Assembly (NCBI GenBank): GCA_030549775.1 | Contig: CM060177.1 | Location: 95,600,236-95,664,235 of the forward strand | Direction of reading: 5' to 3' | Length of the DNA stretch: 64,000 nt | Source of the DNA: Tamarix chinensis | Lineage: Eukaryota > Streptophyta > Magnoliopsida > Caryophyllales > Tamaricaceae | Shown here: positions 34,573 to 46,439 of the stretch, piece after piece | Position numbering within the stretch: position 1 is the stretch's first letter | Layout: the number at the start of each line of letters is the position of its first letter | The notes under the pieces: model-generated | Database searches by the model: none | Told to the model about the DNA's origin: nothing | Seen by the model: the letters and a program-made list of their open reading frames with translations, nothing else | Made by a program: the position numbers and the translations under genes

Positions 34573-37513
34573 TGTAATACCCTATTTTTAGAAACATTAA
34601 TTATAAATTAATAATTGTGTGATTAGTTATAATTATTATTTTATGAGTTTTAGTATTAAAAATGTTATTATTATTTGCATTATTATGACGGTTTAGATAT
34701 AAATTTAATCAAGTTAAAATTTGATAGAAATTAGATAATTAATTTTAATCCTAGTTTATACCAGTATACCTTATCCAAATTATTTTACTAATAACCTTGA
34801 CCTATAACCCAAAAAAAATCCCTAAAATTTATTCCTGACTATTTTATCTTTTTCCATTTTATTAAACCTACCCTAGATTGAATTATTTTTTCCTGGATTA
34901 TTTTTCTACCCGATACCCTAATTTACCTAAATTAAACCTAAAATAAAAATAAAAATATTTATACTCTACCATTTTACCCTCTGATATTACCCGCTCCTTG
35001 CCCCAATTCCCTCCCCCAATCACTCTCCCTATCTCCCTCATTTTCTCACCTCATCTCAGCACCCTCTGCACTTATACGTACATATACATGCTACATACAC
35101 TCAGGCATGCAACCCAACCATAACATATGCCCAAAACCCAACCCCTTCTCCCGTGCACCATTTTCCTCGACCAAACTCAACCCAATCTACTTCCCTTCCT
35201 CTCCAACTCCTTCCCTCCATTGTAGCATCTGCCTGCAAACCCCTCCTAAATCATTTCCTGCATCACCACCAAGCCCCAACCATCTTCTCCATTTCCCTAT
35301 ATGCTTCCTAACTACCCTAGCATAAGCACCACTCACACACCACAACTCCAGCCCATATCAACCCAATAGTCCATAACCATTACCATCATCACTGTTGCCC
35401 ACCTCCCTTGACCAATTTCGTGGAGCTTGCAAATCACCATCACAGCCCTGACCATCTACCCTTCTCATTCTCCTCCTTTTTGCCATTTGAACCATCACCT
35501 CAACCCCTTCCTTCCCTCCATTTTTGTTTGTCTACTAGCCACCACAACTTTCTGCATGCCTCCATCCCGCAACACCAACCACTAACCACAACACTCCGGC
35601 CGTTGCATGCTTGCACCCAACAACCAGCACCAACACCACCTCAGCCTATGCAGCCCATTGCCCCACTCCCCAACCTTTGACCAAAACCACACACCACCCC
35701 GATAGCTCCTTCCTGCACCGGCCGAACTTTTCCCCATCACCTCCACCATCACATCCACCTCGAACCATCACCCCAGCCTTACTCCACCTCTTTGCCGCCT
35801 CCTCCATTTTCCCACTGCCTCCTACAAATACCTACCCTCACCTTTTTTCCACCTCCATTTTCCCCGTTGCCTCTTACAACTAACCAGCCTCCACTTTACA
35901 GTCCAGCGCAACCAGAAGCCTCCACCCGCAGCTAAAACACCACCCCGTCACCACCAACCACCACAGTCACCCCAAGCACCTCTCCCCGCCTCACCCTCGT
36001 AGCCTTCCAGGCAGGCATCCAGCAACAGCATCCCCGAGCCTTCTGTGTATGCATGGCTCATGTTGTTGTGTAGCATGAGTTGTGTGTGTTGTTTTAATAA
36101 TTTTTGGTGCCCATATTAAATGTAAGGGTATTTTTATAATTTTTAAAAAATAAATATTTTTATATTATAATTATTATTTTATCTGATAGATATTAACTCG
36201 ATAAGTGTGGTATTATTTTTAGGTACGAAAGTTAATTAGCATAACCAAATAATTTTTAGTCGATAACGCTAATTTTATATTTTTTTTTGTAATTTAAGTA
36301 ACTGTTATACCCTACTAAAATGATAAATATTGTGTAATAGAATATTAGGGTTTTAGGGGTATGAAATATGTTAAACATAATTTGTTACATTATAAGTATG
36401 TGTTAATTGTTATTATCATGCAAATTGGTAAAACGAGCATGTTATCTAATATAAAATATTTTGAGTACGAAAGTATGATTAAAATGATTCTAATGATGGA
36501 AAAATATTTTGTATGCTAATTATGTATAAAATAATAGGTTGAACATGCTTAGATATAATTATGAAACACTATTATGAATGTGTACCCTAGGGGCAATTTA
36601 GTCATTTTTGTGTATTATGATATTTATCCTAAAAATTATGTCTAATACGTATTGTATGTTGTTGATTATGTAATCATATGTTTTGGACGGTTTAAAAGTG
36701 TATAATAGGCTTTTGTATGCAAAAACATGTGTGAGGGCAAAATGATGTTTTGGCATATTTGATAATTTAAATTACATAATAAATAATTAGATTATTTCAT
36801 TTTAGCCATTTCATGATAAAGTAATAAATAAAATGGATTCAGTATTTAAATGGATGATAATCTGATAATTATTAATCTTAGGGGAATTTTGGTCATTTCA
36901 ACCTAATGCGTCCAAATGTAAATAATTGGAAATATGATGGCCTTAGACTTTAAATAGGTTGACCTTAGTGCTGACTTTGACCTTCTTTTGGACTGTTGAC
37001 CTTAGGGTTGACCTTGATAATTGAAAATAAAGGAAAAATGGATAAGTATGGAAATGAAAATCATTGTGTAATATGTATTATTTGTGATCACCATATAAAA
37101 ATACTAGTATGTAAACTAGAAGACCTCAAGTTTGGAAATGGTTTCTCTCTAGAGATAGCTACAGTAGAGATGAGGTAGGAGTCCTCGAGTTGTTTGGGTT
37201 TTAGGTGTGCTCGTTGTGCCCCATTAAGGCCCTAGTTTACTTTATAAGTGACCTACGAGCCCTATAAGGGGTATCGATACTTAATAATTAGGTGTCTAAG
37301 GTAAGGAGGGTATTATGTGCCTTATGCATCAGTATAAGTAGAGTGATGTTATGCCTCTGAGTTGGATAGTTGGAGGGTAGCATGATGCTTGTACGCCGGT
37401 ATGACCAATGTACTTTTATATCTTCAAGTTATTATTATATCTCTCTTGAGTAAATAAAAATGAAAATGATATGATTTGATTGGACTGATTATTATTAGAT
37501 ATTGGATTGATTT

Positions 37514-37665
37514 GGTAGTAGCCTTTATGCCTACCTGTGGTTTTGGGTAGTAGCCTTCATGCCTACATGTGGTTTTAGTAGCAACCTCTGTGCCTACCTA
37601 TATTTTAGTAGCAGCCTTTGTGCCTACTTGTGGTTCAGTAGCAACCTTCGTGCCTACCTGCGTTG
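37514..37665 (+). repeat. Tandem repeat, about 33-40 bp unit
   Basis: Four to five imperfect copies of a unit close to TAGTAGCAACCTTTGTGCC followed by TACCTGTGG. Confidence 0.8.
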
Positions 37666-37671
37666 GTATTA

Positions 37672-38055
37672 TGCCTGTGAGGTTATGAGTTTTTATTATA
37701 CTATACTTGTGTTATTATGGATCTGATTATACTGTACCTATAAATATATCTGTGATATTATGAATCTTATTATATTGCATCTGTAAATATACCTGTGAGG
37801 TTATGGATTTTATTATACTATGCCTATAAGTGTACCTATGATATTATGGATTTTATTATATTGTACCTATAAGTATACTTGTGACATTATGTATATTGTT
37901 ATATTGTACCCATAAGTATACCTATGAGGTTATGGATTTTGTTATATTATACTTATAAGTATACATGTGATGTAATGGATTTTATTATATGTTACCTTTA
38001 AGTATACCTATGATGATATCATATAATATTATACCTGTGAACATATATGTGATGT
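37672..38055 (+). repeat. 43-bp minisatellite
   Basis: About eight imperfect copies of a 43-bp unit with the core GTTATGGATTTTATTATA followed by CCTATAAGTATACC. Unit length is constant in the central copies, and point differences dominate. It lies within the LTR. Confidence 0.85.
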
Positions 38056-38991
38056 TATGTAATTAGTTGGGGTTAATGCTGAGACATGATTTATGCTGTA
38101 AAGGTTAGAATTATGCTGTAGAGTGGGTTTTGATTATTGCTTCAAAGAGCATCTTGGGATGCTTAGTTGATAAGTGTTATTATATTCTGAATGAGCATGC
38201 ATGAACAGTAGGTAGTTTAGTGACCATTGCTTATCCTTTATAATTATTGTATTTGGATCATCTCATGTACATATTAATGTTTATACCATGTATTGTCATG
38301 ATGCCTTATAGTTATTATATTAGGGTGTTCTTCTAATCATACTTTAGATAGTATCTCTAGGTTATTCATTTGGTAAGTTTAGTTGTTTCAGATGAATGAA
38401 TAAGAGTATTCCATGACCTCAATAGAATTTGATTATCTAAATGAATATCATATCTCAAATCCTCATATGTGTATGTATATATCTCATACAATGTTAGTTT
38501 TATACCTTGCATGTGTTACATACTATTATATCATTTTAGTTTGGTACAAAGGGTTGCTTAGTACCGTAGTACTGAATGGTTCATTTTCGTGGGCCCCTAC
38601 CTATTAAATGGGTAGTGGACTTTGCAAGTCAGCTTCTGAGTCCAGTGGAAAGTTGTTAGTCAGTTTTGAGAGCGTAGGAATATCCGATGTCTCTTTTACT
38701 ATCTGGTCTCCAATTGTAATTGGACTTTCATATCCTCTTGTAATTTCTCTCTTGAGTTTTGGTATAATGCTAATGTTGCTTTTAACTAGCACCATATTTA
38801 TCTATTATCCTTTATATTCTAACTTTTGTAATTATGTTATTTAAGTAAAGTAATGTTTTATCCTTAGCACTTAGTATGAGAATGGTAGAGGATGCTAGAC
38901 TTATACTGAGTATGGCAATAACACCCATTAATTTTATAATTGATGCTTCTGCAAACCAAAATTTTTTAGTTGTAAAAATGAGGCTATTACA

Positions 38992-41727
38992 TTTCCCCTC
39001 AGAACCCTAATCTGACCTATATGGCCTAACCTCTCCCTATCATACAAGGGCCATGCTCCCGTTGCTGCCAACTCATCACCCCACTCGGTCCACACCCAAC
39101 CTCCCAACTTTACTTCCCATTCTGCATGTCTGGTCACAAAACCCTGGTTGGCCACCCCTAACCCTAACACCTCTCCTTTCTCGTATGTTGTCCCTTCATC
39201 ATCCTCACTCACCATTTCCCTTTTTGCACAACACACATTTACCCCTCCATGTGACACCCTTCCACTCTCATCCCACACTCCAACCTCTTTCATTAACTCT
39301 CCCTTCCACACACTTTCCTACTTAGGATTTTTCCTCACAAACCCTAGCCAAGTCCCCTATATACCCTTATACCAACCTACATACTATTTTTCACATATGG
39401 ACTCCAATCACCACAACTACTCTTCCCTCACATTACTTAACCCTCAAGTCAACTTTTCCTATGTAAAAGTCATCCCCATGCAAAGATCAACCACCCTATG
39501 CAAACCTTTCACACCCCATGCATAATTTATCCTATCATCTTATTTTATTCATATTATTTTTTTATTTGTCCACCCATAAGTCATAAGATGCTTAGGCCTT
39601 TCTCACTTCCCTCTTACCATTCCACTCTCTTTACTTCTATAATTTTTCCACAACCTCATTTTACTACTTAGGGACTCCAAGCATGCATGTCAAAGAGGGC
39701 AACAATATATAAGCACAATATAAGTACAAGTTACATTCCCTTATTACACATGCCATAAAACATACACAACTTACCTTAGCTCCATGCTTAGCAACCTGCA
39801 CTACAAGTTTATAGTTCTTAACCACATAATATACGTACACATAACCACACACATAAATATGCAATACATATATTCGGCCTTAACCACATCCTCACCTAAA
39901 GCGACACCGGGCTTGGAGTACACTTCCTACGCCTCCTTAAGGGACGAACTTGGTTCACCTATAAGGGGAAAACACTAGGGTTAAGTTCCCTCTTACTCCT
40001 TTCATTATTCTCTGATTTACCTTTAGTAAGAGACTAGTAGTAGTCATGATAATAATGGTAGTCTTAGTCATATAAATAAGGGTATTATTATTAAAGTGGT
40101 TAACAATAATATTAGTGGTAATATTAACCTTAATAGGGTTAGTGGTAGTAATGTTGATAGTCATAATAGTTATAGTATAATAATAATAGAAATATTATTA
40201 GTAGTAGTAATGATGATGATGATAAGGTTAAAATAATAATTATACTAAGATAATCTATACTTAAGTGATAGCAAGGGTTAGGGAAAAACCTAAGTGAAGG
40301 TGGCAACAGGGGTAAAAGTGGTGGTTGCTTGGAAGAGTGGGACTCTAAGGTTAGAAGAGAGAGAGGGAGGTGGAAGTTGTTAGGTAGTGGACTCCTTGGA
40401 CTAGGAGGGTTACAGTGGTGGTGGTGGCGTAGTAGGGTGGCGGCGTAGGTGGTGGTGGTTGTGGTGGTCGAGGGTAGTGGAGATGGAGGGAGGGAAGGAG
40501 AGAGAGAAACATAAAATGAAGGGTAGGGGAAGGTAGAGGAGGGAATGTTGGGTTGAGAGGAAGGCAGTGGGGGTGGTGATTGTGGTGGAGGAGGTGGTAC
40601 ACGAAGCCGAGAGGGGCGGCGATGGGGTGTAAAGGGAAGCTTGAGGTGCCCATTTTACACGGCGGGGGCGATCTACATAAGAGGAGTTGGGGGCGATAAG
40701 GGGTTTGGTTTGGTGGAGGGTGATATAGGTAAGGGGATAGGGGGTAATTTAGATGGTGGCATTGCACAACAGCGTCTAAAAGACTGATGGTGGGGAGAAT
40801 TAGGTTTTTCTGGGCAAAGAAAAAGGCAAAGAATGGGGGCATTGATGGGGTATTTATAGTTGTGGGAGGGAGAAAAAGATAAAGGAAGAAGAGGACAAGG
40901 GAGTAGGAGAGGAAGGAGCTAACCACTCGGTGGTGGCAAGTCGGTACGAGCTTGCGAATGGCATGGTGCAGGGCTGTAGATGGGGAGAAAGGGAAGGGGA
41001 ATAGGCATGTGGGGGAGGCAGTATAGGGGATGGTTGGAATCAAAATCAAAAGGAAAAGGACAGGGGAGAGAGAGAGAGAAGAGCAGGTCAGAGTGGTATG
41101 GTGGTAGAGGAGGACGAGCAATAGGTTTATAAGCACGACTTAGAACGTGTAGGAAGGAGGGTAGAGGAGGAAGAAGAAGAGGGTAGGCCGGCCAGTCGGG
41201 GGAAAAAGAAAAGAAAAAAAGAGGAGAGGACAGGGTAGGCGAGGAAAAAAGAAAAGAAGAGAGAGTGGCTAGGCTCCGCGTGGGGGAAGAGAGGGAGAGA
41301 GGGGTTAGGTCGCACGGTGAGGCCCAACCGAGGGGAGAAGAATAAAAGAAAGGAAGAAAGAAAAATGAAAAATGAAAAATGAGGAAAAGAGGGGAAAAGG
41401 GGAAAACAAAGGAAAAGGAAAATAAGGTGGTTGGGGTATTTAGGGCCTTTTTATAATTTTTAAAATTTTTGAAAATAATAAAATTAGTAAAAATAAATAA
41501 TTAAATTCCTTTTTATATTAATTTAGAAATTTTTGGGTGATTCTTCCTCAATTCTATTTTAGTTAGCAAATTACCCTAACCTTCCTTAATTTAATCTTAT
41601 ATTATTTCCCTCTTTTTTTGTCTTAATTTCTCCCATTATTTTATTAAAAAAATTATATTTAATTAACCTCACATATTAGCCCATATTTTATTATAATTTC
41701 CTAAATTAAGGTTTTTGTAGTATTACA
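38992..41727 (-). mobile_element. Minus-oriented gypsy LTR, 5' part
   Basis: The right end TTTTTGTAGTATTACA at 41727 is the reverse complement of an LTR start. A minus-strand TATA box (ACTATAAATA, 40851-40860) lies about 870 bp inside it, as in the other LTRs. The leader downstream of it is purine-rich on this strand and gives a 261-residue Pro/Ser/His-rich frame (40351-41136) that I regard as non-coding. The left part aligns with 58238-59450 of the LTR at 57128-60866. It is cut at 38991 by the LTR at 34573-38991, and the continuation expected further left was not found. Confidence 0.65.
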
Positions 41728-41980
41728 ACACTTATGTCCATTGGTGGTTACTTGGCTTCGGCCTATGCTTATGTACATTGGTGGTTACTTAGATTTGGCC
41801 TGGACTTTATGTCCTTTAATTTGGATAGACTTCCATCTTAGGTGAGACCTTGGAGTGGTATACAGTCCATCGCTCGATAAGAATTTGAATAAGTATTTGG
41901 ATATGAAATTGGAAATGAGAATGTGGTTAAATAGAAAAAATAAGAGTAAGAGAAAAAGAACGATAATAGAGAAAATGACT

Positions 41981-42011
<31 letters not shown>

Positions 42012-42779
42012 GACCTAATAGATTAGGAAGGTGGAAAAATTCCTTATGGTGAAATTATATGCATGGATGAATGAAGCTTTAATAATAGCTGGGCAATCTA
42101 CTTAGTAGACTGCATGTAATAATCTAGGATATTGTGTTATGTTTCTAAGTATGATGAGCCATGTATGTTATGTGTTTTCTATGTATGATATCACCATGAT
42201 AGAACATGTATTTTTTTTATATGAAATAGGAATGAGCTATATTAATATGATTATGATTATATATAAGAATCTTTAGTGCTTGTAACTTCCATTGAAAAAG
42301 TAACTTGTCTTATTCAACACGAAGTATACTGATGTGACTGTTTGCTCAGTCACTTGCCCATTCCCAAGAGCAAAGAGACATGTGTAGGTTTTTGGGGATG
42401 GTCACTAGTAGGCCAACCTCGTGTTGGGCATTGATTATAAGAGCATGGACATTCAAAGACATTGTGCAGTACTTAACTTACCAGAGTTTAGGGCTATGCC
42501 CTACCTTTGTGTTCTATAATTTAAACCCTATAATTTGGTTTGATTTTTCTCTCGTATTTCGGTATCTATATAATATGTTTTGGTGCACTCTACTTAGATC
42601 TATGTTGGTTAGTTGTCAACCTTATATCTAACATGGGATGAGTGGCTGATACCTATCCTATGTTAGGTAAGGCGATAACACCTCATTTTTTTAAGTGTTT
42701 GGTAGTTTTCTACTTTTGCATGGTTTTCAAAATAAAATTTTTTAGTAGTGAAAAATTGGGAGGGGGGGCCGGGGCTACA
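41728..42779 (+). mobile_element. Plus-oriented gypsy LTR, 3' part
   Basis: Contains the GTTTGCTCAGTCACTTGCCC segment and the closing sequence GGCGATAACACC, then TTTTTTAGTAGTGAAAAATT and GGGGCTACA at 42779. These correspond to the end of the LTR at 38991. It starts abruptly at the terminus of the minus-oriented LTR at 41727, and its 5' part is missing. No primer-binding site follows, so nothing remains of an internal region. Confidence 0.6.
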
Positions 42780-42783
42780 TTAG

Positions 42784-43680
42784 TACTTAAATACTATAGT
42801 TATCTAAGAAACTTAAAATAATTTTCTTCATCCATTGGAGGTAGTTTCCATTAATTACTAGGGATAATTTTCTAACTTAAAATATAAACACCTAATATTT
42901 ATAAAAATGTCACCATTTTTCTTTTTAGCATATAAATACTATAGTTTCTTGAGAAACTTACAATAGTTTTTTCAACTACTAAAACTAGTTCCAACCATCT
43001 GATGTACGTAGTTTTCATACTTAAAACATAAATACACAATATTTACAAAAATAATATGGCTTTTTTTTTCCTAACACTCAAGTATTAAAATTTATTGCGG
43101 TACTTATAATATTTTTCTCTAATAGTTTCTAGCACCAACTATGGATAGTTTATTCAACTAAGAATACTAGTTCTTAGTTGTCAATAAGATGGCTAATTTT
43201 TATTATATATATATGAGCATATCTAGTTAGAATCAAATTTTATGATGAGAATTGAGAATCGCCCTAGTTTCTTAAGCCACTTACTACAAATAGTTTCTAA
43301 CAACTACTGTAGATAGTTTTCTATAAGACTCAAATAATATAATTTTCTTAGAGTCTTATAGTGGTTTTCTTTGTCTACTAGAAGTTGTTTCTACCATCTA
43401 TTATGGGTAGTTTCCATCCGTAAAACATAAATAAATAATATTTACAAAAATATCACTGTTTTCTAAGAGATTTATAGTATTTTATTCCACCTACCAAATT
43501 TAATTTCCATCATCTATTATAAGCAGTTTTCGAACTTTAAACATAAATATAATGTGTGTGTGTACGCGCGTGCGTGCGTGCGTACGTGTGTGTGCGCAGT
43601 ATCTTTTTCTAAAACTCAAATATTGTAGTTTTTTCTGCTATTTAAAATAGTTTTTTTTCTAATTATAGGTATTTTCTTCG
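42784..43680 (+). repeat. Degenerate tandem array, about 145-bp unit
   Basis: Successive segments repeat the order: AAATACTATAGTT, then AGAAACTTA-AATA, then a TTTTCTTC-CTACTA stretch, then CCAxCATCTATTATGGGTAGTTTCCAT, then TTAAAACATAAATAxACAATATTTACAAAAAT (x marks variable bases). Units start near 42790, 42935, 43085, 43330 and 43455, with later copies shortened or interrupted. Divergence between copies is high. It lies directly after an LTR end. Confidence 0.7.
43551..43602. repeat. Alternating purine-pyrimidine microsatellite
   Basis: (TG)n passes into (CGTG)n/(CG) and back to (TG)n, a fully alternating purine-pyrimidine tract with several CpG steps. Confidence 0.85.
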
Positions 43681-43847
43681 ACAGAGTACTACATCTCACT
43701 TTTCACTAAGAGAGTTAGTTTGCATTAGATATTCTCCTATAAATACACAAACAACCTCATATACACACATACATATATAGATACACACACATACATGTGT
43801 GTGTGTATATACATATATATATATATATAAGTGAGTTAGGAACCGAA

Positions 43848-43953
43848 TTTGATCATTTGAAGTCCTCGTTTGTATTCCCATCATACAGTATGCACGCGCA
43901 TTTGATCATTTGAGGTCCTTGTTTGTATTCCCATCATACAGTATGCACGCGCA
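43848..43953 (+). repeat. 53-bp tandem duplication
   Basis: 43848-43900 and 43901-43953 are the same 53-bp unit (TTTGATCATTTGA...GCACGCGCA) with two transitions between them. It follows a (TA)n run. Confidence 0.95.
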
Positions 43954-44586
43954 TATAAATATTTTAGACTAGTAATCATTAAATCAAGGATTAAGGCTTG
44001 ATAAGTAGTAATTAATTAGTAATTATAAAACACTAAGTTGTATGGGTCCTATAAATTCTTAGCGCTTACTAAATATTCATTTGGTAAGACACCATTATTT
44101 ATATTATAAGATTTTTTATTGTTTGTTTTATATATTGTTTTTATAATTTTATTATCTATATAATTTACTACATATTATTACTTCATGAGTATATCTACTA
44201 CTTTTATTAAATGTTTAAACTATCGTATGCTATTTCCCTTCTATCATTATTAAATATATTTACTTATCACTATTTATTAAATAAATAATGCTGAAAATTA
44301 TAAATATATGTCATTTTATTTTAGATCAAATAAGTTGTCGAATACTATTAATACTTTATTAATTTTTATACATAAATAAAATGATTTAAAAATATTATAA
44401 TTTAATCGTATTATTATTTAGTCACATTATCATATTAAATTAAAATCAAAGTTACCAACCAGACGCTAAGCACCGTAATGTTAGGACAATTATGGAAAAC
44501 GTGGCAAAAAATAATAGAACATGATCGTTCATCTCTACGTACAAGAATAGAATATTCGTCACGGGAGGTCCACGAGTCATATGTGT

Positions 44587-44590
<4 letters not shown>
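43954..44590. other. AT-rich gene-free stretch
   Basis: No recognisable gene, repeat unit or element end. It is the left flank of the Mutator-like element. Confidence 0.4.

Positions 44591-44635
<45 letters not shown>
44591..44635. repeat. (TA)n microsatellite
   Basis: About 22 TA units that abut and partly overlap the target duplication of the Mutator-like element. Confidence 0.95.
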
Positions 44636-44638
<3 letters not shown>

Positions 44639-44641
44639 ATA
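44632..44641. repeat. Target-site duplication, left copy (TATAGGGATA)
   Basis: Ten bases, repeated exactly at 46971-46980 on the other side of the Mutator-like element. Confidence 0.8.
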
Positions 44642-44794
44642 GGGGAGAGGTCACATACAAACCATAATTAATATACAAACATAGGAACTAATCTCATCCA
44701 TTGGATCAAAATTTAATCACATTCAAGATTTTACTAATACCAAACAAAAAAACTAATCTAAACCTATATCCAAACCAAATATCCAAATATCCAA

Positions 44795-45820
44795 ACCTCT
44801 AAACCCTAAACCCTAAACCCTCTAACCCTCTAACCCTCTAACCCTAAACCCTAAACCCTAAACCCTAAACCCTCTAACCCTAAACCCTAAACCCTCTAAC
44901 CCTAAACCCTAAACCCTAAACCATAAACCCTAAACCATCTAACCCTCTAACCCTAAACCCTAAACCATAAACCCTAAACCCTAAACCCTAAACCCTCTAA
45001 ACCCTAAACCCTAAACCCTCTAACCCTCTAACCCTAAACCCTAAACCCTAAACCCTCTAACCCTAAACCCTAACCCCTAACCCCTCTAAACCCTAAACCC
45101 TAAACCCTAAACCCTAAACCCTAAACCCTCTAAACCCTCTAAACCCTCTAAACCCTACACCCTAAACCCTAAACCCTAAACCCTCTAAACCCTAAACCCT
45201 AAACCCTAAACCCTAAACCCTAAACCCTAAACCCTAAACCCTAAACCCTCTAACCCTAAACCCTAAACCCTAAACCCTAAACCCTCTAAACCCTCTAAAC
45301 CCTAAACCCTAAACCCTAAACCCTCTAAACCCTAAACCATAAACCCTCTAAACCCTAAACCCTAAACCCTAACCCCTAAACCCTAAACCCTCTAACCCTA
45401 AACACTAAACCCTCTAAACCCTAAACCCTAAACCCTAAACCGTCTCAACCCCAAACCCTAAACCCTAAACCCTAAACCCTCTAAACCCTAAACCCTAAAC
45501 CCTCTCACCCCCAAACCCTAAACCCTAAACCCTAAACCCTAAACCATCTCAAACCCAAACCCTAAACTCTCTAAACCCTAAACCCTAAACCCTAAACCCT
45601 AAACCCTCTCAACCCCAAACCCTAAACCCTAAACCCTCTCAACCCCAAACCCTAACCCCTAGACCCTATAAACCCTAAACCCTAAACCCTCTCAACCCCA
45701 AACCCTAAACCCTAAACCCTAAATCCCATACATTAAACCCTCTAAACACTAAACCCTAGACCCCAAACATTAAACCCTCTAAACCCTAAACCCTATAAAC
45801 CATAAACCACAAACTCTCTA
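44795..45820. repeat. Interstitial telomere-like repeat array
   Basis: About 1.03 kb of the plant telomere unit (CCCTAAA on this strand, TTTAGGG on the other). Frequent 9-base variants CCCTCTAAA and CCCTCTAAC, and in the right third CCCTCTCAACCCCAAA, are mixed in. Runs of two to nine canonical units separate the variants. The array has ordinary sequence on both sides and lies inside a transposon, so it is not a chromosome end. Confidence 0.97.
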
Positions 45821-45878
45821 ATTATAATAATAATACAATATCTTAGCCATCCATAAACTTTATTTAGTTAGTCAAACC

Positions 45879-46060
45879 ATATATTATGCAAAAATATACA
45901 ACAATGGCAGATTAATAATCTGATTATTAATCAGAATAATATAAAATAGCAATACAATATTAATGAGCAATATTCAGCAATACCAACACCATACCAGCAT
46001 ATATTATGCAAAAATTTACAATAATGGCTGATTAATAATCTGATTATTAATCAGACTAAC
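45879..46060 (+). repeat. 120-bp tandem pair, each with a palindrome
   Basis: The word ATATTATGCAAAAAT recurs exactly 120 bp apart (45881 and 46001). Each copy carries a perfect A/T-rich palindrome around GATTAATAATCTGATTATTAATC (split here for reading: GATTAATAATC-T-GATTATTAATC), at 45910-45932 and 46030-46052. Copy two is incomplete at its right end. Confidence 0.85.
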
Positions 46061-46439
46061 ATAAAACAACAGCACACCATTATTCAGCAACAGAAAATAC
46101 AACAGCAACAGCAATAGCACATACAAAACGAACGAGGCAGAGTACTAAATCAACTCAGGAAATTCGATTGCTGAATCAATAAAACCTAAAACACATACAA
46201 AAAAAATGTGCACCAGCGAAAAATCGTGGCGGAGACGTGAGCTTCGGTAGGTTGAAGAAATGTGCTGGGATGAGAAACACCGGCGAAGAGGAGCAAAAAA
46301 AATGGAGAAACAGTGTCAAAAACGAACGATCAATTAGTATAGAAATTAAATCCAACATTAACAAAATCAGTCGGTAATATCCGAACAATTAGCACAAAAA
46401 TCAAATTTAAAATGAAGAACCGCACAAGGAAAGCCAAAT

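Larger units (their letters stand above)
34573..38991 (+). mobile_element. Long gypsy LTR (4.4 kb) flanked by TTTCC
   Basis: It starts TGTAATACCCTATTTTTAG and ends GAGGCTATTACA. The five bases TTTCC lie immediately on both sides (34568-34572 and 38992-38996). A C-rich leader gives Pro/Ser/His-rich pseudo-frames (35100-35890). Two tandem-repeat blocks occupy 37514-38055, and the 3' 450 bp match the LTR ending at 33998. The two readings are a solo LTR with a 5-bp duplication, or the 3' LTR of the element whose 5' LTR ends at 33998, with the left TTTCC then being coincidence. The right flank (38992 on) matches the interior of the minus-oriented LTR at 57128-60866 from about 58238, so this LTR landed inside another LTR. 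Confidence 0.78.

Noticed and set aside
37514..38055. CRISPR-like regularly spaced repeats
   Set aside because: The units are directly tandem, without unique spacers, are imperfect, and lie in a plant LTR.
40351..41136. 261-codon minus-strand open frame, the longest in the window
   Set aside because: Composition is Pro/Ser/His/Leu-rich without any domain, and it lies in the pyrimidine-rich leader of an LTR just after the TATA box. Other LTRs here have similar but unrelated frames at the same place (5532-6011, 35107-35883, 59624-60199).
44795..45820. Chromosome end or centromere-type fusion point
   Set aside because: The array is in one orientation, has no head-to-head junction, and is enclosed by transposon ends with a target duplication.
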